From Candidatus Aminicenantota bacterium (GTDB lineage: Bacteria; Acidobacteriota; Aminicenantia; UBA2199): a stretch of 8,710 bases of DNA. Below the pieces are notes generated by a model that saw only the letters and a list, made by a program, of their open reading frames with translations, did not search any database and had not been told where the DNA came from. How positions within the stretch are numbered: position 1 is the first letter of the stretch; each line of letters opens with the position of its first letter. This document shows, in pieces, positions 1-6,507 of the stretch. The position numbers were made by a program, and so were the translations under genes. The stretch covers positions 1-8,710 of the forward strand of contig DAOVIP010000052.1 of NCBI GenBank assembly GCA_030671465.1, given 5' to 3'.

Positions 1-79
1 ACAATAATTTTTATTTTAATCGAATGCACGAATACTTCAGCCGCTGATAGCGATATTTATAATATCGGAAACCTGAATA
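1..79. other. Non-coding tail downstream of the dsrE2-like gene
   Basis: No open reading frame of note is visible in these 79 bases, which follow the stop of the last gene of the sulfur operon. The stretch holds two small inverted repeats. One is CGATATT (51-57) / AATATCG (61-67) with a 3-nt loop. The other is the 9-nt palindrome CAGCCGCTG (38-46). Read on the minus strand, neither is followed by a uridine tract, so a classical intrinsic terminator cannot be claimed. The hairpins could still stabilise the 3' end of the transcript. Confidence 0.4.
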
Positions 80-556
80 TCAGGTAAAAATGATCTGGGC
101 ACCTGCCGACAGGTGGTAAAATTCACCGACAGTCAGTACTTTTTCAACCTGTTCGCAAAAATCTTCCGGTTTCAAACCGAACATATCCACTGAGACCTTG
201 CAGCCATACAGTTTGGCTCCGGCATCATGGATCATCTCGATGAATTCCGGGATAGAGGGGATATCCAAGTCATTCATCTTTTTATTCATCATGGCGGTTG
301 CCATGGCTGACATTCCCGGGATCGCTCCCAGCAAAGTGGGCATGTGCATGCCCGGATTGCCAACCGTGGAAACCTTTATTTTATTCATCCTTTTTTTGGT
401 AATCGCGTCCAAACCGAAAAAAGTAAAAAAGATGGATGCCTCAAGACCCTCCATGCGGGCACCGTTGGCCATGATCAGGGCCGGATAGATGCCATCCAGA
501 GAACCCTTGGAACAAATGATGGAAACTTTTTTGATTTTTTCATTTTCTGTAGACAT
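80..556 (-). CDS. DsrE2-like (DsrE/DsrF/DrsH family) sulfur-relay protein
   Basis: A 158-residue soluble protein of the DsrE/DsrF-like superfamily, closest in pattern to the DsrE2 branch. Family members carry sulfane sulfur as a cysteine persulfide, handing it between TusA, rhodanese or DsrC-type partners in the cytoplasm. Visible support: an N-terminal beta strand and loop (KKVSIICSKGSLDG, residues 9-22), the methionine- and proline-rich middle typical of DsrE2 (about 66-100), and the motif GAKLYGCKVSVDMFG (113-127). Cys119 in that motif aligns with the usual active cysteine. Cys15 and Cys134 are additional. No membrane segment is seen. The start at 556 is chosen because AAGGAG (563-568) lies 6 nt upstream. 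A longer frame from 601 would run 35 nt into the preceding gene and lacks that signal. It is the last visible gene of the flavoprotein-DsrC-DsrE2 operon, 10 nt after the dsrC-like stop. Family assignment is firm; partner and direction of sulfur transfer are inferred. Confidence 0.85.
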   Translation of the reverse strand: MSTENEKIKKVSIICSKGSLDGIYPALIMANGARMEGLEASIFFTFFGLDAITKKRMNKIKVSTVGNPGMHMPTLLGAIPGMSAMATAMMNKKMNDLDIPSIPEFIEMIHDAGAKLYGCKVSVDMFGLKPEDFCEQVEKVLTVGEFYHLSAGAQIIFT

Positions 557-562
557 AATTAT

Positions 563-568
563 CTCCTT
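563..568 (-). promoter_or_regulatory. Ribosome binding site deciding the dsrE2-like start
   Basis: AAGGAG on the minus strand, 6 nt before the ATG at 556. It overlaps the TAA stop of the upstream dsrC-like gene (567-569, within TAAGGAGAT). Ribosomes finishing that gene therefore sit on this site, which suggests coupled translation. It also argues against the longer start at 601. Confidence 0.8.
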
Positions 569-884
569 AAACGCAACTTTGTGGCTTGGGAAGGCCCGCA
601 ATTTTCGAGGCTTTTTTCAGTGGGCCATCCGGAAAATATTCATAGAGTTCCTTGGTGGAAATCCCGCCTGCCTTATTCATCCGTCTGATGGTCGGCAGGG
701 TTCCCTTTTCCTCAAAGTCTTTTTGTAAAAAATCAATCACCTGCCAGTGAAAATCATTGAGGATCGCAATACCCTCACCCTTGGCAATGGCAATGGCAAT
801 CTCTCGGTTCCACTGTGAAGAGTCAGTCAGGTAATCTTCTTCATTGACATCGACGCTAACGCCGGCAATTTCTTTCTTAGGCAT
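567..884 (-). CDS. DsrC/TusE family sulfur carrier, single-cysteine (CysA only) form
   Basis: A 105-residue DsrC/TusE family protein. Members carry sulfur on a cysteine at the end of a flexible C-terminal arm, either in dissimilatory sulfur metabolism (DsrC) or in tRNA thiolation (TusE). Diagnostic features are DxNEEDYLTDSSQW near the N-terminus (about 12-25), the HWQVIDFLxxDF helix (about 46-57), PTIRRMNKAGG (64-74), and the C-terminal arm GLPKPQSCV (97-105), where Cys104 is the conserved penultimate cysteine (CysA). The second DsrC cysteine, expected 11 residues earlier, is Ser93 (KKASKIAGLPKP). It therefore cannot form the CysA-CysB disulfide or trisulfide known for canonical DsrC, and resembles TusE-type or other DsrC paralogues. 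The linker between the MNKAGG stretch and LYEYFP looks short compared with what I recall of E. coli TusE. The ATG at 882-884 has AAGGAG (892-897) 7 nt upstream and overlaps the flavoprotein stop by 8 nt. The sulfur-operon context favours a role in sulfide or sulfane-sulfur handling over tRNA modification. Confidence 0.9.
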   Translation of the reverse strand: MPKKEIAGVSVDVNEEDYLTDSSQWNREIAIAIAKGEGIAILNDFHWQVIDFLQKDFEEKGTLPTIRRMNKAGGISTKELYEYFPDGPLKKASKIAGLPKPQSCV

Positions 885-2136
885 GTGTATACTCCTTATT
901 TAAACTGCTTAATTTTTTTCCTGCTTTGGTCATATGGGTGGTGATTCCGGGCATCGGCCTTCCCCTTAACAACAGGTTCCAGTACATCCACCTGAAGGCC
1001 AGTTTACCCAAGTGATTGATCCGGGTCTCCTTTAACAGGGAAAACGGTCCCAGAATAGGAAACGGAAAGCGTCCCTGTACCGGTTCGATATCGTAATTAA
1101 AATCAATCAAAAATGCCTTGCCATCTCCGGATTCGATAAAACAGTTGGCATGTCCGTCGGATGAATGTTGGAAAGCCTTTCCCTTCATGAAGTTCATTAT
1201 ATTTCCGGTTAGGACTTCGGCCTGGAAGTGAGCCACAGAACCTGCCTTTGAAGTGGGTACATCGGCCGCATCTCCCAGCACGAATATGTTTTCATGTTGC
1301 TTGGACTGCAGGGTATGCTTATCGGTGGGAATGAAATTCAGGTCATCCCCCATTCCCGATCGTTTGATCAGCGGGTCGCCCATGTTGGTAGGAACTGTGA
1401 CCAGCAGGTCATAATCCACTTTCTTCTCATCATAGGAAACCATCTGCTTCCGCTGAGAATCCACCCGTTCGATACTGAAATCGGTAACCAGGTTTATATT
1501 TTTCTCCACTAGCAAATGCCCCAGTACATCACTGCAAATCTGTTTGGTGAAGGCCCCGGAAAGGGGAGTCACATAGGTCAGGTCCACCTGGTCTCGCAAA
1601 CCCTTCTTTTTCAGAAACCAGTCGCTTAAAAAGGTAAATTCCAGTGGAGCCACCGGACACTTGATGGGCATTTCTGCCAGATGAACCACCATCTTCCCAC
1701 CTTCCCAGTTTGCCAGTTTCTCTCTGAGTTTTTTAGCTCCTTCAATGGTATAAAAATCAAAGATATCCCGGTGCCAGCTATCCTCAAGCCCCTCGATTTC
1801 ATCCGGTACAATTTTGGCCCCGGTAGCTACAATCAGGATATGATAATCCAATTTTTTACCGTTTAACAATTGAATGCGGTTGTTCCGGGGATCGATGAGC
1901 TCCACTTTTTCCATCAAGAATTCAACCCTCCCGGGAATGAAATCAGCTTTGTTTCGGACCACATCCTTTTCGGAATAGAATCCGAAGGGCAGCAAGAGAA
2001 AACCGGGCTGGTAATAATGACTCCGATGCTCATCAACAATGGTAATCGACCATTCCCGGTGGTTAATCTTCCTGGCCAGGTGATTGGCCATCATGGTCCC
2101 GGCGGTTCCGGCACCCAAAATCACAATTTTCTTCAT
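877..2136 (-). CDS. Sulfide:quinone oxidoreductase-like FAD flavoprotein
   Basis: A 419-residue two-dinucleotide-fold flavoprotein of the sulfide:quinone oxidoreductase (SQR)/flavocytochrome c sulfide dehydrogenase group. SQRs oxidise sulfide to sulfane sulfur or polysulfide at the inner face of the cytoplasmic membrane and pass electrons to quinone. Visible: the N-terminal FAD-binding GxGxxG (KKIVILGAGTAG, 2-13), the acidic end of strand 2 (VDEH, 34-37), IVATGAK (102-108), the family signature PIKCPVAPLEF (157-167) with redox-type Cys160, the second FAD motif FVLGDAAD (285-292), and CFIESGDGKA (332-341) with Cys332, which matches the other SQR active cysteine. Cys201 is extra. The third cysteine of classical type I SQRs, expected near residue 125, is absent. 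The C-terminal part (about 360-398, aromatic and basic) fits a membrane- or quinone-contacting region. Start 2136 is chosen for AAGGAG 7 nt upstream and because the FAD motif begins right after it. It is the first gene of the sulfur operon, behind a consensus promoter. Substrate is inferred; a related persulfide or polysulfide oxidoreductase is the alternative. Confidence 0.85.
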   Translation of the reverse strand: MKKIVILGAGTAGTMMANHLARKINHREWSITIVDEHRSHYYQPGFLLLPFGFYSEKDVVRNKADFIPGRVEFLMEKVELIDPRNNRIQLLNGKKLDYHILIVATGAKIVPDEIEGLEDSWHRDIFDFYTIEGAKKLREKLANWEGGKMVVHLAEMPIKCPVAPLEFTFLSDWFLKKKGLRDQVDLTYVTPLSGAFTKQICSDVLGHLLVEKNINLVTDFSIERVDSQRKQMVSYDEKKVDYDLLVTVPTNMGDPLIKRSGMGDDLNFIPTDKHTLQSKQHENIFVLGDAADVPTSKAGSVAHFQAEVLTGNIMNFMKGKAFQHSSDGHANCFIESGDGKAFLIDFNYDIEPVQGRFPFPILGPFSLLKETRINHLGKLAFRWMYWNLLLRGRPMPGITTHMTKAGKKLSSLNKEYTHA

Positions 2137-2143
2137 CTCTGGA

Positions 2144-2149
2144 CTCCTT
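2144..2149 (-). promoter_or_regulatory. Ribosome binding site deciding the SQR-like start
   Basis: AAGGAG lies 7 nt upstream of the ATG at 2136, so translation is set there and not at the in-frame ATG at 2175, which would add 13 residues before the FAD-binding strand and would bury this site inside the coding region. Confidence 0.8.
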
Positions 2150-2164
2150 TCATTATCCGATTTG

Positions 2165-2186
2165 AAGGTAATCAATCATATACCTT
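2165..2186 (-). repeat. Inverted repeat / possible leader hairpin of the sulfur operon
   Basis: Perfect 6-bp arms AAGGTA (2165-2170) and TACCTT (2181-2186) around a 10-nt AT-rich spacer, located inside the predicted leader and 28 nt ahead of the first start codon. It could form a small RNA hairpin or be a DNA-binding dyad. It matches no riboswitch class I recognise. Confidence 0.4.
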
Positions 2187-2235
2187 ATATACATCTCTTT
2201 AAAGTCATAAATATTGCCATCTGTCATTTTAATAT

Positions 2236-2264
2236 ATTATAAAGTGTTAAACATTAATTGTCAA
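2236..2264 (-). promoter_or_regulatory. Perfect-consensus sigma70-type promoter of the sulfur operon
   Basis: On the minus strand, TTGACA (2259-2264), a 17-nt spacer, then TATAAT (2236-2241). Both hexamers and the spacer length match the housekeeping consensus exactly. Transcription should start near 2229, giving a leader of about 93 nt before the SQR-like start at 2136. The promoter lies in the 200-nt gap (2137-2336) after holA, so the sulfur genes have their own transcription start. Such a strong core promoter is normally held in check by a repressor; see the palindrome at 2263-2275. Confidence 0.8.
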
Positions 2265-2275
2265 CCATTATGGTT
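2263..2275. promoter_or_regulatory. 13-bp palindrome overlapping the -35 box, candidate operator
   Basis: AACCATTATGGTT is a perfect dyad: 6-nt arms AACCAT and ATGGTT around one central base. Its inner end shares two bases with the -35 hexamer of the sulfur-operon promoter. That placement is what a repressor operator, or an activator site at about -40, would have. No regulator gene is visible in the window, so the binding protein is unknown. An AT-rich TTAA-ACA-TTAA element (2247-2257) lies in the spacer and may be chance. Confidence 0.45.
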
Positions 2276-2336
2276 ATGTTATATGTTTTTTTTTATCCCA
2301 GAGCCGGATCAGGTGGTGAACGGCCGGCCGGATTTT
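2276..2336. other. Intergenic remainder after holA with GC-rich inverted repeat
   Basis: No gene is seen. The stretch contains the 10-nt palindrome CGGCCGGCCG (2321-2330) and the pair GCCGG (2303-2307) / CCGGC (2324-2328), standing out in an otherwise AT-rich gap. In the holA direction the repeat is followed by an A-run, not a T-run, so it does not look like an intrinsic terminator for holA. Read on the plus strand it is followed by five Ts, but no plus-strand gene precedes it. Confidence 0.4.
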
Positions 2337-3413
2337 TCAATATTTTCTGGATATCAATTTTATCTGGAAAATAAAATTCTGAAGTGATAAACGGGCGGTT
2401 TCCTCTCCTCCGGTTTTCAATTCCAGATCGATCTGGTAAATAATTCTTAAAATTTGCTGCAGCTTGGCATCTGAGAAATTCCTGACCGAATGGATAAATT
2501 TATTCAAAATAAAATGGGGTTGCTGCAAGACCTTACCAATATCGTTAACCGGAAAATTGTGTTTCAATAAGAATTTTGCCGTGAATATTTTATTGTAATG
2601 GGTGATCAGCGTACCCAGGATAAAAGTGGGTTTTACCCCGTTTATGAAAAGATATTTCAAGATCTCCAGATATTTGGCGGTATCCTCGTTCTCAATGGCC
2701 TCGGTTAGATCCCAGATGGAATGGGGTTCAATTCCGGTAATAATCATCTCAATATCCTCGGTATCCAGGCTGTTCTCCTGATGGCTGGAAATCTCAAATT
2801 TTGGCAACTGGTTGATGATCGAGGCATAATCCTCACCCTTTAATTCAATGATTTTCTCCAGGGCACTGGCAGTAATAGAAATACCCCTTTCCTTTAAATA
2901 AGATTTCAGGTAATTTTTAACCTCCGCCTCTGAAATCCGATCCAAATCAACACAGCAGGTGCTGGATGAGTCCAGCTGCTCGATAAGGGGAGATATCTTG
3001 GACTTTTTTATTTGACGGTATTCATCTTTACTGGAATTCAGAGAAAAATACAGAATCAAAACCGTATTCGGATTCGGGTTTTTTAAATAATTTTTTAAAA
3101 TTTCCCTATCGCTTTTATTCAAGTTGATTCCCTTCTCCTCGCGAATCACGGCAACCAGAATTTTCCGGGATTGAATAAAAAAACTGGAACTCTTTGCCTC
3201 CTGAATGATCTCTTCCCAATTGCCCTGATTGTCCATATCAAAATAATAGCGTCGGTAATTGAAATCACTCTTTTTCTCCAAAAAGTGTCTGCAGAAAGAA
3301 TCAATCAGTTGTTCACCCAGGAACTCATTGAAACCATGCAATATGGTAAAGCAGAAATTTCCACTACCCGATTTGATTTGTTTCATTAACTCAAAAAAGG
3401 TTATTCCAATCAT
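2337..3413 (-). CDS. holA: DNA polymerase III subunit delta
   Basis: A 358-residue protein matching the HolA family in length and architecture. The delta subunit is the clamp-opening arm of the replicative clamp-loader complex; it binds and opens the beta sliding clamp. Visible: the N-terminal FFELMKQIKSG helix followed by a strand and FTILHGFNEFLGEQLID (22-38), which takes the place of the family's YLLYGEExFLxxE stretch. A mid-region follows with the typical DxxxISEAEVKNYLKSYLKERGISI arrangement (about 155-180), a helical segment with IWDLTEAIENEDTAKYL (about 232-248), and a helical C-terminal collar domain ending in LKTGGEETARLSLQNFIFQI. There is no P-loop, as expected for delta. The start at 3413 is preceded by an in-frame stop three codons further upstream of the nearest codons (3429-3431), so it cannot be longer. 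The ribosome binding site is weak. It is the last gene of the leuS-lptE-holA operon, 42 nt after lptE, an arrangement known in several Gram-negative groups. Confidence 0.88.
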   Translation of the reverse strand: MIGITFFELMKQIKSGSGNFCFTILHGFNEFLGEQLIDSFCRHFLEKKSDFNYRRYYFDMDNQGNWEEIIQEAKSSSFFIQSRKILVAVIREEKGINLNKSDREILKNYLKNPNPNTVLILYFSLNSSKDEYRQIKKSKISPLIEQLDSSSTCCVDLDRISEAEVKNYLKSYLKERGISITASALEKIIELKGEDYASIINQLPKFEISSHQENSLDTEDIEMIITGIEPHSIWDLTEAIENEDTAKYLEILKYLFINGVKPTFILGTLITHYNKIFTAKFLLKHNFPVNDIGKVLQQPHFILNKFIHSVRNFSDAKLQQILRIIYQIDLELKTGGEETARLSLQNFIFQIKLISRKY

Positions 3414-3426
3414 TTTAGCTGTATAC

Positions 3427-3447
3427 GATCATCGGGTCATGATCCCG
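3427..3447 (-). repeat. Small inverted repeat between lptE and holA
   Basis: The 42-nt lptE-holA gap holds GATCAT (3427-3432) and ATGATC (3439-3444) with a 6-nt loop. An alternative overlapping hairpin pairs CGGG (3433-3436) with CCCG (3444-3447). The two folds exclude each other. There is no T tract, so this is not a terminator. It sits just before the weak holA start and could modulate holA translation or transcript processing. Confidence 0.35.
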
Positions 3448-3455
3448 GGTATTGG

Positions 3456-3980
3456 TTAAAAATTTTCAAGCATGATTGACACAATGCTGTCGGAAAATTC
3501 TGCTGAAATTTTCTTCAGAGCTGCAGACGCCTGGGAAAAAAAATCACCTGTATCAATTTCATACTGATGGGAGAAACTGACATTTTTGTTTTCATAAATG
3601 ATCTGATTGGTTTTCAAATCAATGAATCTGACCTTTAGCCTGATTTTTAAGTTATATAGATTGGATTGGCCAGCCCGGGATATACTCAGAGGCTTGACCT
3701 CAAAATAGGATATTTCACCTTCCAGGCTTGAATCTGCCTCTGACAGATTCTCAATCAATTTTAGTCGGCTGCGCTTGATAAATTCATCCCTGATGGCAAA
3801 GGTTACAAACTGTTCGGCCTGGGACAGAGAGGTTTTATTATCAAAATCAGGTATATAGATGCTCTTGATATGATCGGGAATTTGACTTCCGCGGCCGGAT
3901 AATTGATAACCGCAGCCGGTCAGGAACAGCAAACCCACCCATAACAGCGCTACTGCCTTGATTCTTTTTAAACTTATCAT
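3456..3980 (-). CDS. lptE: LPS-assembly lipoprotein LptE
   Basis: A 174-residue outer-membrane lipoprotein that plugs the LptD beta-barrel and takes part in inserting lipopolysaccharide into the outer leaflet. The N-terminus has basic residues (K5, R6, K8), a hydrophobic stretch (about 9-20) and the lipobox LTGC with lipidated Cys23, followed directly by GYQLSGRG, the family's characteristic CGYxLxG start. Further LptE-like features are a strand IKSIYIPDFDN (about 38-48), a helix with a downstream RSRLKLIEN segment, LEGEISYFEVKPLS, and a late SHQYEIDTGDFFSQASAALKKIS helix. Length is normal. The start ATG shares one base with the leuS stop (TAATG), so the two genes are translationally linked. 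Its presence argues for an LPS-bearing diderm host. LptE sequences diverge strongly, but signal, lipobox, domain pattern and leuS-holA neighbourhood agree. Confidence 0.88.
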   Translation of the reverse strand: MISLKRIKAVALLWVGLLFLTGCGYQLSGRGSQIPDHIKSIYIPDFDNKTSLSQAEQFVTFAIRDEFIKRSRLKLIENLSEADSSLEGEISYFEVKPLSISRAGQSNLYNLKIRLKVRFIDLKTNQIIYENKNVSFSHQYEIDTGDFFSQASAALKKISAEFSDSIVSIMLENF

Positions 3981-6436
3981 TATTTCACCACAATACTCAA
4001 CATCTTATTTTTAACATAAATGATTTTAACCATTTCCTTTCCTTGGGTGTACTGCATGACTTTCTCCGAATTCAAGGCCATTTCCTTTATTCTGGCCTCA
4101 TCTTCGTCCAGATTGGCCTTGATCTTTTCCCTGATCTTCCCATTGATCTGGATCATGATATTGACCCACTCTTCCGAAACAAATTTCAGATTCACCTCAG
4201 GCCAGCTCTGGTTGGCCAGAAAAGATTGGTGACCCGTTTTTTCCCATAGCTCATCACAAAAATGAGGGGTAAACGGGGACAGTAACTTCAGCAATTCCTC
4301 AAAACAATGTTTGAGCAATCCGGGATTTTTTGATTTCAAAATTTCATGAGCTGAACTCAATTCATTGAAAAATTCCATCATGGCTGCTATGGCCGTATTC
4401 AAATGAAATCTCACCTCAATATCTTCGGTAACCTTTTTTATGGTTTGCTGCAACCGGGTATACAATTCCTGGCTGGCAGGATCAGCTATACCAAACTCCC
4501 TTTCCCGGGAAAACAGTTCCTGATTCCGGTGAAACAGATTCCAAATTCTGTGTAAAAAGCGGTCAACCCCCTCCACTCCCTGTTCGTTCCATTCCAGGTT
4601 TTTTTCCGGAGGCGCAGCAAAAAGAATAAACAACCTCACGGTGTCAGCCCCGTATTTCTCCACCAGGTGATCAGGATCCACCACATTCCCCCTGGATTTT
4701 GACATGGCACTTCCCCCCAGGGTGACCATTCCCTGAGTAAGCAGGTGAGGAAATGGTTCGGCAATATTTGTCCAGCCCATATCCCGAAACACATAGGTAA
4801 AAAAACGGGAATAAATGAGATGAAGAATGGCATGGGTTTCCCCGCCCACATAGAAATCAACCGGCAGCCAGTACCGGATCGATTCCGGCTTAAACGGCTC
4901 TTGATCCGATGCGCCCGCATACCTGAAGTAATACCAGGATGAATCAAAAAAGGTATCCATGGTATCGGTTTCCCGCTGGGCCGGACCTCCGCAGGTGGGA
5001 CAGCTCCCGTTCAAAAACGATTTTGAATGTTTCAGAAGTAAGCCACCTTCAACGGTAAATTCCACATCTTCGGGTAACTTAACCGGTAAATTCTCAATCG
5101 ATTCGGGTACCACTCCGCATTTTTCACAGTATAAAATGGGAATCGGGGTTCCCCAGAACCGCTGACGGGATATTCCCCAGTCCCGGATTCTGAACATCGT
5201 CTTCAATTCACCCAGCCGATTATCAGTTAGAAACTTACCCATCTTTTCAATGGACTCATCTGAACTCAGACCATCATAGGGACCCGAATTAATCAAGTAA
5301 CCCTTTGCAACAAAGACTTCATCAACTTCATTGGGATAGGACTTGTTTTTTTCCTCCACAATAACCCGGCGAACCGGTATGTTATATTTCCGGGCAAACT
5401 CAAAATCCCGTTCATCATGGGCCGGCACCGACATGATGGCTCCCGTCCCATACTCGATGAGGACAAAATTGGCCAGCCAGATGGGGATCCTTTCCCCGTT
5501 AAAGGGATTGATGGCATACTTGCCGGTAAAGAATCCCTTCTTCTCAGTCAACTCCCGGCCTGCCTTTCTTTCTCGTTCGATCTCCCGGATAAAAGCCTCA
5601 ACTCCATCCGAATCGGGATGATCCTGAATCAACTCCTTGACCAGCGGATGCTGGACCGACAGGGCAACAAAGGTAGACCCAAAAATGGTATCCAGCCGGG
5701 TGGTGAATATTTCTATTCTTAAACCGGTTCCCTCCACCTCGAAACTGAATCCGGCCCCTTCACTCTTTCCGATCCAGTTTTTTTGCATGAGCAGTACTTT
5801 GGTCGGCCAGTTTTGCAGTTGGTCATGGGACTGGAGCAATTCATCCGCATAATCTACAATTTTTAAAAACCACTGGTCCAATTCTTTTGACTCGACCAAG
5901 GAATCGCATCTCCAGCACTTGCTCACAATAACCTGCTCGTTGGCCAAAACGGTTTTACAGGAGGGACACCAGTTAACCTCTGCTTTTTTCTTGTAAGCCA
6001 GGTCTTTCTCAAACATCTTGATGAAAATGTATTGATTCCATTTATAATATTCGGGCATACAGGTTGCCAGTTCCCGGGTCCAATCATATGAAAAACCGAG
6101 TTTTTTGAGCTGGGCCTTCATGAATTCAATATTTTTCAGGGTCCAGTCCTTGGGATGCAATCCGTGTTTGATGGCGGCGTTTTCTGCGGGCATGCCCAGG
6201 GCATCCCAACCCATGGGATGCAGCACATTGAATCCCCGCATCCTTTTCTGGCGAGCAACCACATCACCGATAGAATAGTTACGGACATGACCCATATGAA
6301 TTCTGCCGGAAGGATAGGGAAACATCTCCAGGCAGTAGAATTTTGGCTTCCGGTCATCCTCAAGCGATTGAAAAACCTTTTCCGCTTCCCAGGATTGCTG
6401 CCATTTTTTTTCAATCTCTTTGAAATTGTACTTCAT
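3980..6436 (-). CDS. leuS: Leucyl-tRNA synthetase
   Basis: An 818-residue class Ia synthetase that charges tRNA-Leu in the cytoplasm, with all main elements present. The HIGH-type motif is HMGH (47-50) within YPSGRIHMGHVRNY. A zinc-type knuckle is formed by Cys157/Cys160 and Cys174/Cys177. The CP1 editing domain carries the threonine-rich TTRLDT (245-250) and the conserved aspartates of HDERDFEFA (340-348), needed to hydrolyse mischarged tRNA. RDWGISRQRFWGTPIP spans 418-433, a second four-cysteine set is at Cys437/Cys440 and Cys479/Cys482, and DTFFDSSWYYFRY runs from about 494. The MSKSRGN signature (578-584) is the KMSKS loop with Ala in place of the first Lys, a common form in bacterial LeuRS. 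The C-terminal tRNA-binding part ends in VNIMIQINGKIREKI and a short tail. Length is within the bacterial range. Start 6436 fits the conserved MKYNFKEIEKKWQ beginning; the ribosome site (GGGTGA) is moderate. First gene of leuS-lptE-holA, with its own promoter. Confidence 0.98.
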   Translation of the reverse strand: MKYNFKEIEKKWQQSWEAEKVFQSLEDDRKPKFYCLEMFPYPSGRIHMGHVRNYSIGDVVARQKRMRGFNVLHPMGWDALGMPAENAAIKHGLHPKDWTLKNIEFMKAQLKKLGFSYDWTRELATCMPEYYKWNQYIFIKMFEKDLAYKKKAEVNWCPSCKTVLANEQVIVSKCWRCDSLVESKELDQWFLKIVDYADELLQSHDQLQNWPTKVLLMQKNWIGKSEGAGFSFEVEGTGLRIEIFTTRLDTIFGSTFVALSVQHPLVKELIQDHPDSDGVEAFIREIERERKAGRELTEKKGFFTGKYAINPFNGERIPIWLANFVLIEYGTGAIMSVPAHDERDFEFARKYNIPVRRVIVEEKNKSYPNEVDEVFVAKGYLINSGPYDGLSSDESIEKMGKFLTDNRLGELKTMFRIRDWGISRQRFWGTPIPILYCEKCGVVPESIENLPVKLPEDVEFTVEGGLLLKHSKSFLNGSCPTCGGPAQRETDTMDTFFDSSWYYFRYAGASDQEPFKPESIRYWLPVDFYVGGETHAILHLIYSRFFTYVFRDMGWTNIAEPFPHLLTQGMVTLGGSAMSKSRGNVVDPDHLVEKYGADTVRLFILFAAPPEKNLEWNEQGVEGVDRFLHRIWNLFHRNQELFSREREFGIADPASQELYTRLQQTIKKVTEDIEVRFHLNTAIAAMMEFFNELSSAHEILKSKNPGLLKHCFEELLKLLSPFTPHFCDELWEKTGHQSFLANQSWPEVNLKFVSEEWVNIMIQINGKIREKIKANLDEDEARIKEMALNSEKVMQYTQGKEMVKIIYVKNKMLSIVVK

Positions 6437-6478
6437 CGCTTATCACCCATCCGAATTCAAGATTGATATACTTCCCGT

Positions 6479-6507
6479 ATTATACTGCAATTATCATCCC
6501 ACTTCAA
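6479..6507 (-). promoter_or_regulatory. Sigma70-type promoter of the leuS-lptE-holA operon
   Basis: Minus-strand TTGAAG (6502-6507, four of six consensus bases), 17-nt spacer, then a perfect TATAAT (6479-6484). The predicted start near 6472 leaves a leader of about 36 nt before the leuS ATG. That is too short for a T-box or leader-peptide attenuator, so expression is probably constitutive or growth-rate linked. Confidence 0.7.

Noticed and set aside
51..67. Intrinsic terminator after the DsrE2-like gene
   Set aside because: The AT-rich 7-bp hairpin is not followed by a T tract on the minus strand.
557..601. Longer start (ATG at 599-601) for the DsrE2-like gene
   Set aside because: It would overlap the dsrC-like gene by 35 nt and has no ribosome site, whereas ATG at 556 has AAGGAG 6 nt upstream and matches the usual family N-terminus.
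198..728. Overlapping plus-strand reading frames across the DsrE2 and DsrC genes
   Set aside because: They are antisense shadows of well-supported minus-strand genes, with no family resemblance and no convincing ribosome sites.
2137..2175. Longer start (ATG at 2173-2175) for the SQR-like gene
   Set aside because: The extra 13 residues precede the FAD-binding strand without matching the family, and the AAGGAG site for the ATG at 2136 would lie inside the coding region.
6437..6478. T-box or leader attenuator controlling leuS
   Set aside because: The predicted leader is only about 36 nt and has no T-box sequence, specifier stem or terminator.
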